Source: a virus
Reading direction: 5' to 3' (one strand)
IMG/VR virus record: IMGVR_UViG_3300035703_000044
Location: 1-64,000 of that record
Length of the DNA stretch: 64,000 nucleotides
Each line of letters begins with the position of its first letter. The first letter of the stretch is position 1. Below are positions 7,880 to 17,304 of the stretch, in pieces. The notes beneath the pieces were generated by a model that saw nothing but the letters and a program-made list of their open reading frames with translations, was not told the origin of the DNA and ran no database searches. Position numbers and translations under genes: made by a program.

Positions 7880-9660
7880 TGAAAAAACTGGGACTATTAT
7901 CTGGAAGATCATATATTCAACAATCAACAACACGATCTGGTATGTATTCACCGGATGATAATTATGCACTCCAATCAACAAAGGCAGGAACTTTAAGCAA
8001 TTGGAGAAATTTAACTTATTATTGGAGGTTAAATCAACAATCCGATACTGCTTTTTTGAGTGGAGTAAGTTGGACTCCAGACGGTAAAGGTCTTTGGACA
8101 TGTGCTGCAACTGGTGGTACTAATGCCGCATTTAGGCAATATACAGTATCAACTCCCTTTGATTGTTCAACCATAACTCTCATTAATTCGCATTTCAATA
8201 CTAGTAATGCAACAACTGCAAATTATGGTTCATATATTGGTGGAAGTACCAATCCAGCAGGAATTTATGTTGGGGGTAATTATGTAAATGTTGTTGATAG
8301 TGGAGCAGACGCAATTTTTACATATCAACTTGTAGATGATAAAAGTTCAATATTAAGTGCAGATTTGCAATCAGTTAAAACATTTTCAATCGCATCTCAA
8401 GAAACACTACCAACAGATATTGCATTTAGTTCTGATGGCACAAAAATGTATACTCTTGGTGATACTGGAAATGGTATTGATGAATGGGCATTGTCAACTG
8501 CATGGGATGTAACTACTGCATCCTGGACTGCATTTACATCAACAAGTGGTCAAGATACAATACCAACTTCGTTCTTTTTCAAACCAGATGGGACAAGATT
8601 GTGGGTTTTGGGGGATACTAATGATAGGATATATGAATATGATTTATCAACTGCTTGGGATACAACAACGATTACTTATAACAGTGTGTCTGCTTTACTA
8701 TCCGGAGGTGTAGCAAATAGTCAGTTACTACCAGAAGCAATGACTTGGAGTAGTGATGGATTATCTATTATTGTTTATTCAGCAAATCTTAGATATTTGA
8801 ATAAATTTACTGTAAGTTCTGCTTGGTCTTTAAGTGGATTTTCATTCAGTACTCAATCTAATAGTATTGCAACATTTATAACGCAAACTGGACAGACGTG
8901 TGGAATAACATACAATTCTGATGGAACTAGATTGACTGTAGTTGATTCTTCTAATGATGCGGTAACTGAGTTTATTACTTCTGCGTATGGAGTTTCAGTT
9001 ACAAGAATAGGAAGTTTTGTTGTTGGTGATGGCATTCCTGAAGGAGTTTGTTTCGGCGATAATGGAACTAAACTCTATTATGTTGGAAGCTCTGGAGATA
9101 CTGTTTATCAGTATGATTTGAAACAACCATATGTTTCTGTGATGAAAAGTGCAGTCACGCAAAAATCAATATCTTCACAAACTATCACACCATCTGGAAT
9201 TACTTTTAGTTCTGATGGAACGAAAATGTGGATTACTGATACTACAAATGAATATATACTTCAATATTCGTGTTCTACTCCTTTTGATGGCAATACAGCA
9301 ACTTATGATAATATAAGATTTCAAACTACCACGGGAAACCTTTTCAATAATGGAGTCACAACAACTCCTGGAGGAACTTTTAGTGTAGGTACTGATCCAA
9401 ATGGAGTAACGATAGATTCTACTGGAAAATATCTATTCATTAGTACTGACCAAACTGATGGAATTGTAGCATTTTTCTTACCAACACCGAATGCATTAGA
9501 AAGTTGGTCAGGTGGTTGGGCATATATTGCTGTTCCATCAAATCATTTCGGAACTTCAATTAGTAGTATTAATGGACTTTCCTTATCATCTGATGGAAGA
9601 ACATTATTATTATCAGATGGTTCTACAGACGATCTTTTTCAATTGGATTTAAATTTTTAA
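7879..9660 (+). CDS. Propeller-like repeat protein, probable tail adhesin
   Basis: 593 residues built from about nine copies of a 40-60 residue unit whose core is [ST]xDGT[KR][ML] followed about 15 residues later by a [YQ]xxDLST[AP][WF]D-like strand. Examples are SDGTKMYTLGDTGNGIDEW and PDGTRLWVLGDTNDRIYEY. Such units resemble beta-propeller blades (YVTN/NHL/TolB type). No signal peptide or enzyme motif is visible. Position after the fibre-like gene suggests a virion adhesin or carbohydrate-binding tip. The repeat unit is directly visible; the propeller fold and adhesin role are inferences. Confidence 0.7.
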   Translation: MKKLGLLSGRSYIQQSTTRSGMYSPDDNYALQSTKAGTLSNWRNLTYYWRLNQQSDTAFLSGVSWTPDGKGLWTCAATGGTNAAFRQYTVSTPFDCSTITLINSHFNTSNATTANYGSYIGGSTNPAGIYVGGNYVNVVDSGADAIFTYQLVDDKSSILSADLQSVKTFSIASQETLPTDIAFSSDGTKMYTLGDTGNGIDEWALSTAWDVTTASWTAFTSTSGQDTIPTSFFFKPDGTRLWVLGDTNDRIYEYDLSTAWDTTTITYNSVSALLSGGVANSQLLPEAMTWSSDGLSIIVYSANLRYLNKFTVSSAWSLSGFSFSTQSNSIATFITQTGQTCGITYNSDGTRLTVVDSSNDAVTEFITSAYGVSVTRIGSFVVGDGIPEGVCFGDNGTKLYYVGSSGDTVYQYDLKQPYVSVMKSAVTQKSISSQTITPSGITFSSDGTKMWITDTTNEYILQYSCSTPFDGNTATYDNIRFQTTTGNLFNNGVTTTPGGTFSVGTDPNGVTIDSTGKYLFISTDQTDGIVAFFLPTPNALESWSGGWAYIAVPSNHFGTSISSINGLSLSSDGRTLLLSDGSTDDLFQLDLNF

Positions 9661-9719
9661 ATTCATTACTTTGGGGTGCAATTTATTACTAAATATAAAA
9701 AGATCCTTGATATCATTTG

Positions 9720-11450
9720 ATGAAATCCCAGTTCACCAAATTTACTCATAAAACTCCACATCTTGGAAAAAAACAACATCAACTTGATCCCAATTTGGAT
9801 CTAAAACAGTTGGTACATCACTCAACTGTTCAGTATGTTGATCGTGATGCTGATGGAGATGTGGACGTTTATGATAATCCTAAAAAACCAGTTCCTGATG
9901 AAAATCCAATTAAAGATTTTGACACAGTTTCAAAAAAATTAATTGCAAAACAAAAAGGTGAAATTAAACATACTCGCAGAGGTATGGCGTATGAGGATCT
10001 TCGTAAATGGTTTGGAACTGGTGGAGAAGGTGGAGTAGGTGGTGGAGGATGGGATCGTTATAATACAAAAGGTGAAAGAATTGGCAAATGTGCTCGTGAA
10101 CCTGGAGAGGGTAAACCAAAATGTCTTTCAAAAGAAAAGGCATCAAAGATGTCCAAGGATGAAATTGCTGCTGCAGTAAGAAGAAAAAGAAAAGCAGATC
10201 CTGTAGCAGATCGTCCAGGAAAAGGAGGAAAACCAAAAATGGTATCCAATAAAATCAAAGAAGAAACACACGATTCTTCTCTTCCTGATTGGAATGGACC
10301 AATGTTTTCAGTAAATGAAAAGAGATTTTGTCCAAAATGCCAAAAAAATGAAACCCAAATGGAATGTAGGTATGGTCCAAAATATTGGGCATTATATTCA
10401 TTACCATCATCAATAGTCACAAATCAAATGAAATACGACATCGCTCAACTTCATCCAGCAAATGAACAAAAAGATCATGAACACTCTATGGCTCGTTCTG
10501 AACTTTCTACGGTGATGAATGCGGCTAAGAGACTTAAGAAAAAAATGGGTAAAGGAGAAGGTAATATTGAAGCATGGGTACAATCAAAAATTACCAAGGC
10601 TGCAGATTATCTTGATGCGGCCGCAGATTACTTAGATAGTGGTGAACATAATGTTCATGGATCTATGGATGAAGAAAAAGGACCTTGTTGGACAGGATAC
10701 AAACAAGTTGGAATGAAGAAAAAAGGAAAAAGAATGGTTCCAAATTGTGTACCCGAACATACTGGAATTGTCGGAAAGATTCTTGAACAGATTGCTGGAG
10801 AAGAGGAACTTCAAACTCTCGAAGAAAAGAATGTTCCTACCAATCCCGCACTTTGGTCTAAAATGAAATCCAGAGCAAAAGCAAAGTTTGATGTTTATCC
10901 TTCCGCATATGCAAATGGTTGGGCAGCTAAAGAATATAAGAAAGCTGGTGGCGGATGGAAATCAGTAAGTGAGGAAGTTGAACTTGAGGAAGCAGTAAGA
11001 ATTCCATCAAAAACTGGAAACTTAGTACACGTAATGTTGACTTGGAAAGGTAAGTATTATTCACTCAAGATGTTCTTCCCACAAGTATCTCTTCCAAGTA
11101 GAAAGGATGTTCAAGATCAAGTTGAAAAGGTGTATCCAGGATCTAAAGTCCAATCATATCATGTAGTAGAGTATCAACCAGGAGAGCCAATTGTTCATAC
11201 TGAAGGTGCTGCTTGGACACGTAGAGAAGGACAAAACAAAGAAGGTGGACTTAATGAGAAAGGACGTAAATCTTACGAAAGAGAAAATCCAGGATCTGAT
11301 CTTAAGGCACCAAGTAAGAAGGTTGGAAATCCCCGCAGGGCATCATTCTGTGCAAGGATGCAAGGAATGAAGAAGAAACTTACTTCTTCAAAAACTGCTA
11401 ACGATCCAAATAGCAGAATCAACAAAAGTTTGCGTGCGTGGAATTGTTGA
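9720..11450 (+). CDS. Basic multi-domain protein with DUF5872/DUF6321-like segments
   Basis: 576 residues from ATG 9720 (an in-frame TTG at 9717 is less likely). Visible modules: an Asp-rich calcium-loop-like motif DRDADGDVDVYDN (about 43-55); a segment WDRYNTKGERIGKCAREPGEG followed by KCLSKEKA and RRKRKADP that I associate with DUF5872; a Cys-containing FCPKCQKNETQMEC pair; a VYPSAYANGWAAKEYKK segment; and a C-terminal basic RRASFCARMQGMKKKL module (DUF6321-like). Family names are from memory. The strongly basic modules suggest a DNA-associated, head-internal protein. It lies between tail decoration genes and gp17; biochemical function is unknown. Confidence 0.7.
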   Translation: MKSQFTKFTHKTPHLGKKQHQLDPNLDLKQLVHHSTVQYVDRDADGDVDVYDNPKKPVPDENPIKDFDTVSKKLIAKQKGEIKHTRRGMAYEDLRKWFGTGGEGGVGGGGWDRYNTKGERIGKCAREPGEGKPKCLSKEKASKMSKDEIAAAVRRKRKADPVADRPGKGGKPKMVSNKIKEETHDSSLPDWNGPMFSVNEKRFCPKCQKNETQMECRYGPKYWALYSLPSSIVTNQMKYDIAQLHPANEQKDHEHSMARSELSTVMNAAKRLKKKMGKGEGNIEAWVQSKITKAADYLDAAADYLDSGEHNVHGSMDEEKGPCWTGYKQVGMKKKGKRMVPNCVPEHTGIVGKILEQIAGEEELQTLEEKNVPTNPALWSKMKSRAKAKFDVYPSAYANGWAAKEYKKAGGGWKSVSEEVELEEAVRIPSKTGNLVHVMLTWKGKYYSLKMFFPQVSLPSRKDVQDQVEKVYPGSKVQSYHVVEYQPGEPIVHTEGAAWTRREGQNKEGGLNEKGRKSYERENPGSDLKAPSKKVGNPRRASFCARMQGMKKKLTSSKTANDPNSRINKSLRAWNC

Positions 11451-11451
11451 T

Positions 11452-11772
11452 ATGAAAACATTCAAACAGTTTTTAGAAGAAAGCATCAACATCTCCGGAG
11501 ATTTCAACGGAACTTTGATTGTTGGTGGAAATAATCAACCAGAATCTCAGACAGAAGAGTTTTCTGCAGATATAGTTTATATGGGAAATATCCATAGAAT
11601 TTCTATGGTAACTGAAAATGGTATTCCATCAAAACTAGATCTTACAGAATATCTTCAAGATGAATATCCAGGTTCTATTGTTCAGCATATATACGTTAAA
11701 GAGAACTCAAAAGGTTCTATTCGAGTAACAGACGATAAAAGATATCATCCCGCAAAATTAGATTGGATTTAA
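11452..11772 (+). CDS. Small protein with T4-like capsid-targeting N-terminus
   Basis: 106 residues from ATG 11452; an in-frame GTG at 11434 lies inside the previous gene. The first 11 residues, MKTFKQFLEES, closely resemble the T4 internal-protein capsid-targeting peptide (MKTYQEFIAEA) and contain an L-x-E site of the kind cut by prohead protease gp21. The remainder is a small mixed domain (IVYMGNIHRISMVTENG, then YLQDEYPGSIVQHIYV) that I do not recognise. An ejected or internal head protein is a reasonable inference. The same N-terminal style recurs at 48653. Confidence 0.65.
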   Translation: MKTFKQFLEESINISGDFNGTLIVGGNNQPESQTEEFSADIVYMGNIHRISMVTENGIPSKLDLTEYLQDEYPGSIVQHIYVKENSKGSIRVTDDKRYHPAKLDWI

Positions 11773-11775
11773 ATT

Positions 11776-12510
11776 ATGTCACTTAATAATTATATTTGGG
11801 GTGAACAATTTGATCTGAATGTTTCGAGGGGCAAAACTCGTGGAGCATCACCACTCCATAAGTTTGGTGCAACTCCCATTCAATCAATCAATACTACTGC
11901 AACAGTATGGGATAAACCAGATACTTTATATCCTTGGAGTGCTTTTGATACTCCAGGTGTTCTTGTCGCAGCACAAGTTGGTGCGTCCGATAATGGAAAA
12001 GTAGTTACTATTATTGGTCTTGATAGTAACTGGGATCAAATAGAAGAGGACTTCACATTATCTAGTGCGGGTACTGTAACTGGGACTAAAATTTTTAAAA
12101 GAGTATTCAGAGGATTTATAAAAACAGGAACAAATAATGTTGGACAATTAAGTTTTTCCAGAGGAGGAGTAGAAGTTTTAAGAATTACTGCCGAACTAGG
12201 GCAAACTTTGATGACGGTTTACACTGTTCCAAACGGTTATACTGGATACCTATACCAGGGAGTATGCACTATTCAAACAGGTGGTGATGCAACTGGTTTT
12301 ATGATGGTTAGATACAATACGATTGGACAAGCATTTAGAGTGGGACATACATTTGAGGTAAGTGGTGCAGGTGGAGAATACTTTTATAAATTCGCATTTC
12401 CAATTGAATTACCACAACATTCGGATATTGATGTTAGAACTACTACAAGAGGAAATAATTCTCGTGTTACTGCTGCCTTTGATATGTTGTTAATTAAGAA
12501 TGAACTATGA
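11776..12510 (+). CDS. Putative virion structural protein, jelly-roll-like
   Basis: 244 residues, beta-predicted, with aromatic-Gly turns (VPNGYTGYLYQG, GAGGEYFYKFAFPIELPQHSDIDVR) typical of capsid or tail decoration jelly rolls found in marine phages. No enzyme signature. It starts four bases after the previous gene and overlaps gp17 by four bases (ATGA), so it is coupled to the terminase. Function is not assigned; a host-attachment or head-decoration role is only suggested by location and composition. Confidence 0.65.
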   Translation: MSLNNYIWGEQFDLNVSRGKTRGASPLHKFGATPIQSINTTATVWDKPDTLYPWSAFDTPGVLVAAQVGASDNGKVVTIIGLDSNWDQIEEDFTLSSAGTVTGTKIFKRVFRGFIKTGTNNVGQLSFSRGGVEVLRITAELGQTLMTVYTVPNGYTGYLYQGVCTIQTGGDATGFMMVRYNTIGQAFRVGHTFEVSGAGGEYFYKFAFPIELPQHSDIDVRTTTRGNNSRVTAAFDMLLIKNEL

Positions 12511-14153
12511 GTGACGTATATCTTGGTAATCCACTTCTCAAGAAGGCTAATACTCCTATCGAGTTTACTCAGGATCAAATTCTTGAGTTTGTAAAGTGTA
12601 AGGAAGATCCTGTTTATTTTGCAAAGAACTATGTGAAGATTGTGACTCTGGACAAAGGATTGCAACCTTTCCAGATGTATCCCTTTCAGGAGAAGTTAGT
12701 TAATAACTTCCACAATCATAGATTCAACATCTGTAAGATGCCACGACAGACTGGTAAATCAACCACTGTAGTGTCCTTCCTACTCCACTATGCCGTCTTT
12801 AATGACAATGTTAACATAGGTATCCTCGCAAACAAGGCAGCAACTGCCAGGGAACTCCTGGATAGGTTACAGACTGCTTATGAGAACCTACCCAAATGGA
12901 TGCAACAAGGAATTATCTCATGGAACAAAGGTTCTTTGGAATTAGAGAACGGTTCTAAAATTCTTGCTGCATCTACATCAGCATCTGCTGTTCGAGGAAT
13001 GTCATTTAACATTCTGTTCTTGGACGAATTTGCGTTCGTTCCAAACCATATTGCAGATTCTTTCTTTGCATCTGTGTATCCTACGATTACTTCAGGTAAG
13101 AGTACGAAAGTAATCATCGTTTCTACGCCGCACGGTATGAATCACTTCTACCGTATGTGGCATGATGCGGAGAAGAAAAAGAATGAATATATTCCAACTG
13201 ATGTTCACTGGAGTGAAGTTCCTGGTAGAGACGAAACCTGGAAAGCTCAGACAATTGCAAACACTTCAGAACAACAATTTAAAGTTGAGTTTGAATGTGA
13301 ATTCTTAGGATCTGTTGATACTCTAATTGCACCTAGTAAACTCAAGAGTTTAGTTTATGATCATCCATTAAAACGAAGTGCTGGTCTAGATGTTTATGAG
13401 GATGTAAAAGAAAATCACGATTATGTAATTACCGTTGACGTTGCTCGTGGTGTTGGGAATGATTACTCCGCATTTACGGTCATAGACATTACAACATTCC
13501 CACATAAAGTTGTTGCAAAGTACAGGAATAATGAAATTAAACCAATGTTATTCCCAAGTATTATTGTGGATGTTGCAAGAAACTATAATGACTCTTATAT
13601 TCTATGTGAAGTAAATGATGTTGGGGATCAAGTAGCAAGTATTGTTCATTATGACTTGGAATACAACAACCTTCTTATGTGTTCTATGCGTGGTAGAGCA
13701 GGTCAAATTGTTGGACAAGGATTCTCTGGAAAGAAAACTCAACTTGGGGTAAAAATGTCCAAGACCGTTAAGAAGGTTGGATGTCTAAACCTCAAGACGA
13801 TGATTGAAGAAAACAAACTTCTTATCAATGATTATGAGATCATCGCAGAACTTACAACATTTATTCAAAAACATAACTCATTCGAGGCAGAAGAAGGTTG
13901 CAATGATGACTTAGCAATGTGTTTGGTGATTTATGCTTGGTTGGTTGCACAAGATTACTTTAAAGAACTTACCGATCAAGATGTTCGTAAGAGAATCTAC
14001 GAAGAACAGAAGAATCAAATTGAACAAGACATGGCACCATTTGGTTTTATTGTTGATGGTCTTGATGGAAATAGTTTTGTTGATTCTGAAGGCGATCGTT
14101 GGTATACTGATGAGTATGGTGATAGAGCTTACATGTGGGAGTATCTATCCTGA
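12507..14153 (+). CDS. gp17: Terminase large subunit gp17
   Basis: 548 residues. ATPase domain: Walker A MPRQTGKST (about 78-86), Walker B ILFLDEFAF (about 168-176), coupling motif VSTPHG (about 205-210). Nuclease domain: VITVDVARGVGNDYS with the first catalytic Asp near 310, CEVNDVGD near 370 and a GCNDDLAM acidic motif near 463. This is the packaging motor that docks on portal gp20, translocates DNA and cuts headful lengths. It is slightly shorter than T4 gp17 (610). It overlaps the preceding and following genes, consistent with translational coupling. Confidence 0.97.
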   Translation: MSDVYLGNPLLKKANTPIEFTQDQILEFVKCKEDPVYFAKNYVKIVTLDKGLQPFQMYPFQEKLVNNFHNHRFNICKMPRQTGKSTTVVSFLLHYAVFNDNVNIGILANKAATARELLDRLQTAYENLPKWMQQGIISWNKGSLELENGSKILAASTSASAVRGMSFNILFLDEFAFVPNHIADSFFASVYPTITSGKSTKVIIVSTPHGMNHFYRMWHDAEKKKNEYIPTDVHWSEVPGRDETWKAQTIANTSEQQFKVEFECEFLGSVDTLIAPSKLKSLVYDHPLKRSAGLDVYEDVKENHDYVITVDVARGVGNDYSAFTVIDITTFPHKVVAKYRNNEIKPMLFPSIIVDVARNYNDSYILCEVNDVGDQVASIVHYDLEYNNLLMCSMRGRAGQIVGQGFSGKKTQLGVKMSKTVKKVGCLNLKTMIEENKLLINDYEIIAELTTFIQKHNSFEAEEGCNDDLAMCLVIYAWLVAQDYFKELTDQDVRKRIYEEQKNQIEQDMAPFGFIVDGLDGNSFVDSEGDRWYTDEYGDRAYMWEYLS

Positions 14154-14383
14154 TGGACTTAGATGGTCAAATTAGACTTGGACATTTATTACTTAATGAT
14201 AGAAAATGTAGAGTTTGTGGTGAGGTAAAAAATCTTATTGATGGATTTTATAGGACCAGAAAAGATAGAGGGCCTGTTCCATCATCATATTCTTATGAGT
14301 GTAAAGAGTGTACAATTAAAAGGATAGTAACTAGTAGAATGACTACGAGAGTTTTGGATAAATGGGAATATCCTGATTGGTAG
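14153..14383 (+). CDS. Small zinc-finger-like protein
   Basis: 76 residues from ATG 14153, which overlaps the gp17 stop (TGATG); an earlier in-frame ATG at 14135 lies inside gp17. Four cysteines in C-x2-C (CRVCGE) and C-x2-C (CKECT) pairs, about 27 residues apart, predict a treble-clef or zinc-ribbon fold like that of HNH-related proteins, but the His/Asn catalytic pattern of an HNH nuclease is not clear. The C-terminus is basic. A nucleic-acid-binding role is inferred. Confidence 0.65.
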   Translation: MDLDGQIRLGHLLLNDRKCRVCGEVKNLIDGFYRTRKDRGPVPSSYSYECKECTIKRIVTSRMTTRVLDKWEYPDW

Positions 14384-14422
14384 TCGTTCACACACCATTT
14401 CCCCATTCAAAAACTCCTTTTT

Positions 14423-14430
14423 CATAAATA
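14423..14430 (+). promoter_or_regulatory. Late promoter CATAAATA upstream of gp18
   Basis: CATAAATA lies 34 bases before the tail sheath ATG, with a CAGGAGAAAA Shine-Dalgarno stretch just ahead of the start. It is the clearest promoter/RBS arrangement in the structural block. Confidence 0.65.
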
Positions 14431-14463
14431 TTTCCAGTTAAACTGAAGTATCAGGAGAAAAAC

Positions 14464-16620
14464 ATGGCGACTCCTCAATTATCTCCAGGCGTGCTCGTCA
14501 GAGAAGTTGATTTAACTGTAGGGAGAGCTGATAATGTTTTAGATAATATTGGAGCAATTGCGGGTCCTTTTGCAATTGGTCCTGTTGATGAAGCAATTGA
14601 TATTACCACAGAACAAGAATTAATTAACACTTTTGGCAAACCACTTTCAACCGATGCTCAGTATGAGTATTGGATGAGTGCATCCTCTTTCTTATCGTAT
14701 GGTGGCATTCTTAAAGTTGTTAGAACTGATGGATCAACTTTAAACAATGCAAACTCAACAAGAGCTGGTGTAAGTAGTTCAGTTCTTAAGATCAAGAATT
14801 ATGACGATTACAATGCAAACTATTCTGATGATACAGTAACTTGGGGCATTGCTGCAAAGAATCCAGGTGCTTGGGCAAACAACCTTAAAGTTTGTGTCAT
14901 TGACGATAAAGCAGATCAAACTTTATCAATTGGATCCACTGCAGGTATTAGTGTTGGTTTTGGAGTTACCACTACTCTCACCAATCAGGTCATTGCAGGA
15001 TCTGGTTCTACCAGCACCTTTACTGGTTATCTGAAAGGAATCATCACTGGAATCGGTGCAACAACTATTGATGTTAAGATCGTTTCTCGTGTAAGTTCTG
15101 TTGGAGTAGAAACTTCAGTCACTTATGCACAAAGAGATCAATCTTTATCATTCAGACCAGGTAACACGGTTTCGGTGATCAATGCTTCTGGTGTTGGTAT
15201 TTTAACCGCAACACTAGGTTCTGCAGAGACCGACGCTGTAGATTGGTACGATCAACAAACTCTTGGACTGGTAAACTCCACAGTTTTCTGGAGTTCGATC
15301 GCACCAAAACCAATTTCAAGCAACTACTCACTTTCAAGACAAGGAAAGAATGATAGTATTCACGTTGTAGTAGTTGATGACACTGGTTCAGTAACTGGAA
15401 TTCAAGGAAATCTTCTTGAAAAACACCTCTTCTTATCCAAGGCATCGGATGCAATTTCTGCAGAAAATGCACCACAGAAAGTATTCTGGAAGGATTATCT
15501 TGCACTGAACTCCGCATATATCTATGCAGGTGATAACCCATCTGACGGTTCCGATGGTTTCGTAGCAGTTTCTGGATTTAGTTCTGGATTTAGTGGAATT
15601 ACAACTGCATCGGGAACTTGGAATAGAGATGCTCAGGGAGTTACCTTTAACGTAATCGGTAATACCTCATACACCTTAACTGGTGGTGTTGATTATTCCG
15701 CATCAAACGGAATGACAGCAACTCTCGGCAATCTGATTACTTCATATAATCTCTTCTCAAACAGAGATGAGATTCAAGTTGATTACTTAATTTGTGGTCC
15801 TGGTTTGTCCAACAAGTCACAATCTCAAGCAAAAGCAAATCAACTGATTTCAATTGCAGAATCTAGAAAAGATTGTGTTGCTGTTGTTTCTCCTCATCGT
15901 GCAGATGTTGTTGATGTAACAAATACAACTACACAAACTAATAATGTAATTGAGTTCTTCGCACCACTTTCATCTTCTTCTTATGCGGTATTTGATAGTG
16001 GTTACAAGTACACTTATGATAGATTTAACAACAAATTCCGTTATATCCCATGTAATGCTGATGTTGCTGGATTGATGGTAAGAACTAGTATTCTTGCATT
16101 CCCTTGGTTCTCTCCTGCTGGACAACAAAGAGGAATCCTGAACAATGCAATTAAACTTGCATACAATCCATCAAAGGCACAAAGAGATCAACTTTATCCT
16201 GTAAGAGTTAACTCAATCGTTAATCAACCAGGAACTGGAATTCTTCTCTTTGGTGATAAGACCGCTCTTGGTTATGCATCTGCATTTGATAGAATCAACG
16301 TTCGCCGTCTGTTCTTGACAATTGAACAAGCTCTTCAGAAGTCTGCTGAGGCTCAACTCTTTGAACTTAATGACCAAATCACCAGAGCAAACTTTGTTAA
16401 CATTGTTGAACCATATCTGCGTGACATTCAAGCAAAACGAGGTCTCTATGGATTCCTGGTAATTTGTGATGAAACAAATAACACTCCAGATGTAATTGAT
16501 AATAATGAATTCAGAGCAGATATTTTCCTGAAACCTGCCAAGTCTATCAACTACGTCACACTTACTTTCGTTGCAACCAGAACTGGTGTTAGCTTCGAAG
16601 AAGTTGCTGGTAGAGTTTGA
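14464..16620 (+). CDS. gp18: Tail sheath protein gp18
   Basis: 718 residues. The N-terminus (SPGVLVREVDLTV) and C-terminal region (AFDRINVRRLFLTIEQAL, later DNNEFRADIFLKPAKSINYVTLTFVATRTGVSFEEV) are diagnostic of T4-like contractile sheath proteins. T4 gp18 is 659 residues; the added length lies in the middle, surface-exposed domains (about 150-400). gp18 polymerises around the gp19 tube and contracts on infection. It has its own late promoter and a good AGGAG site and is followed directly by gp19. Confidence 0.96.
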   Translation: MATPQLSPGVLVREVDLTVGRADNVLDNIGAIAGPFAIGPVDEAIDITTEQELINTFGKPLSTDAQYEYWMSASSFLSYGGILKVVRTDGSTLNNANSTRAGVSSSVLKIKNYDDYNANYSDDTVTWGIAAKNPGAWANNLKVCVIDDKADQTLSIGSTAGISVGFGVTTTLTNQVIAGSGSTSTFTGYLKGIITGIGATTIDVKIVSRVSSVGVETSVTYAQRDQSLSFRPGNTVSVINASGVGILTATLGSAETDAVDWYDQQTLGLVNSTVFWSSIAPKPISSNYSLSRQGKNDSIHVVVVDDTGSVTGIQGNLLEKHLFLSKASDAISAENAPQKVFWKDYLALNSAYIYAGDNPSDGSDGFVAVSGFSSGFSGITTASGTWNRDAQGVTFNVIGNTSYTLTGGVDYSASNGMTATLGNLITSYNLFSNRDEIQVDYLICGPGLSNKSQSQAKANQLISIAESRKDCVAVVSPHRADVVDVTNTTTQTNNVIEFFAPLSSSSYAVFDSGYKYTYDRFNNKFRYIPCNADVAGLMVRTSILAFPWFSPAGQQRGILNNAIKLAYNPSKAQRDQLYPVRVNSIVNQPGTGILLFGDKTALGYASAFDRINVRRLFLTIEQALQKSAEAQLFELNDQITRANFVNIVEPYLRDIQAKRGLYGFLVICDETNNTPDVIDNNEFRADIFLKPAKSINYVTLTFVATRTGVSFEEVAGRV

Positions 16621-16628
16621 TTTTAGAT

Positions 16629-16636
16629 TATAAATT
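16629..16636 (+). promoter_or_regulatory. Possible weak late box TATAAATT before gp19
   Basis: TATAAATT, one base off the late consensus, lies 21 bases before the gp19 ATG and is followed by the strong Shine-Dalgarno AAAGGAGGAA. It may boost tube-protein supply. Confidence 0.35.
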
Positions 16637-16656
16637 ACTAAAGGAGGAACCTAAAA

Positions 16657-17271
16657 ATGGCACAAATTCCAACAAGAGGCATTTCACAATTTAAATCAAA
16701 ACTGATTGGTGGTGGAGCCCGTCCTAATCTTTTTGAAGTTGATATCACATTTCCAGCTGGTGTAAACCTTGGAGTGCAGGGAGACGGAACTGGTCAGTTT
16801 GATAAAGAAAACTTCCGTTTTCTTTGCAAAGCTGCTGCACTTCCAGCATCAAACGTTGCTGCAATTGAAGTACCTTTCAGAGGTCGTACTCTGAAAGTTG
16901 CTGGAGATAGAACGTTTGATGTTTGGACCGTAACTGTAATTAATGATGAAAACTTCTCACACAGAAGAGCATTTGAAGCATGGATGCAAAACCTTGGACA
17001 ATATGGTGATCACTCAGGTTTAACAAACCCAACTGATTACATGGGACAAGCAGTTGTTTATCAACTGGGTAGAAGTGCATCCAACCAGCAAGGTAATAAC
17101 ACCACTGGTGAAGATTCCAGAATTCTTGCACAATATCGTTTCATTGACATCTTCCCAACTGCAGTTTCTGCAATCGATCTTTCTTATGATACGACTGACA
17201 CGATTGAAGATTTCACAGTTGATTTCCAAGTTCAATACTACTTCCCAGAAGCTCCAGGAACTGGAGCATAA
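16657..17271 (+). CDS. gp19: Tail tube protein gp19
   Basis: 204 residues. The opening (GISQFKSKLIGGGARPNLFEVDI), central ALPASNVAAIEVPFRGR and ending FTVDFQVQYY are typical of T4-like gp19, the hexamer-forming inner tube. T4 gp19 is 163 residues. An unusually strong Shine-Dalgarno (AAAGGAGG) fits a highly expressed protein. Its position between sheath and portal is the standard 18-19-20 order. Confidence 0.96.
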   Translation: MAQIPTRGISQFKSKLIGGGARPNLFEVDITFPAGVNLGVQGDGTGQFDKENFRFLCKAAALPASNVAAIEVPFRGRTLKVAGDRTFDVWTVTVINDENFSHRRAFEAWMQNLGQYGDHSGLTNPTDYMGQAVVYQLGRSASNQQGNNTTGEDSRILAQYRFIDIFPTAVSAIDLSYDTTDTIEDFTVDFQVQYYFPEAPGTGA

Positions 17272-17277
17272 TAAATA
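17270..17277 (+). promoter_or_regulatory. Late promoter AATAAATA upstream of gp20
   Basis: AATAAATA overlaps the gp19 stop codon and lies 28 bases before the portal ATG. Confidence 0.45.
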
Positions 17278-17304
17278 GATCATAAGTAGTCAAGAACTTT
17301 AATA

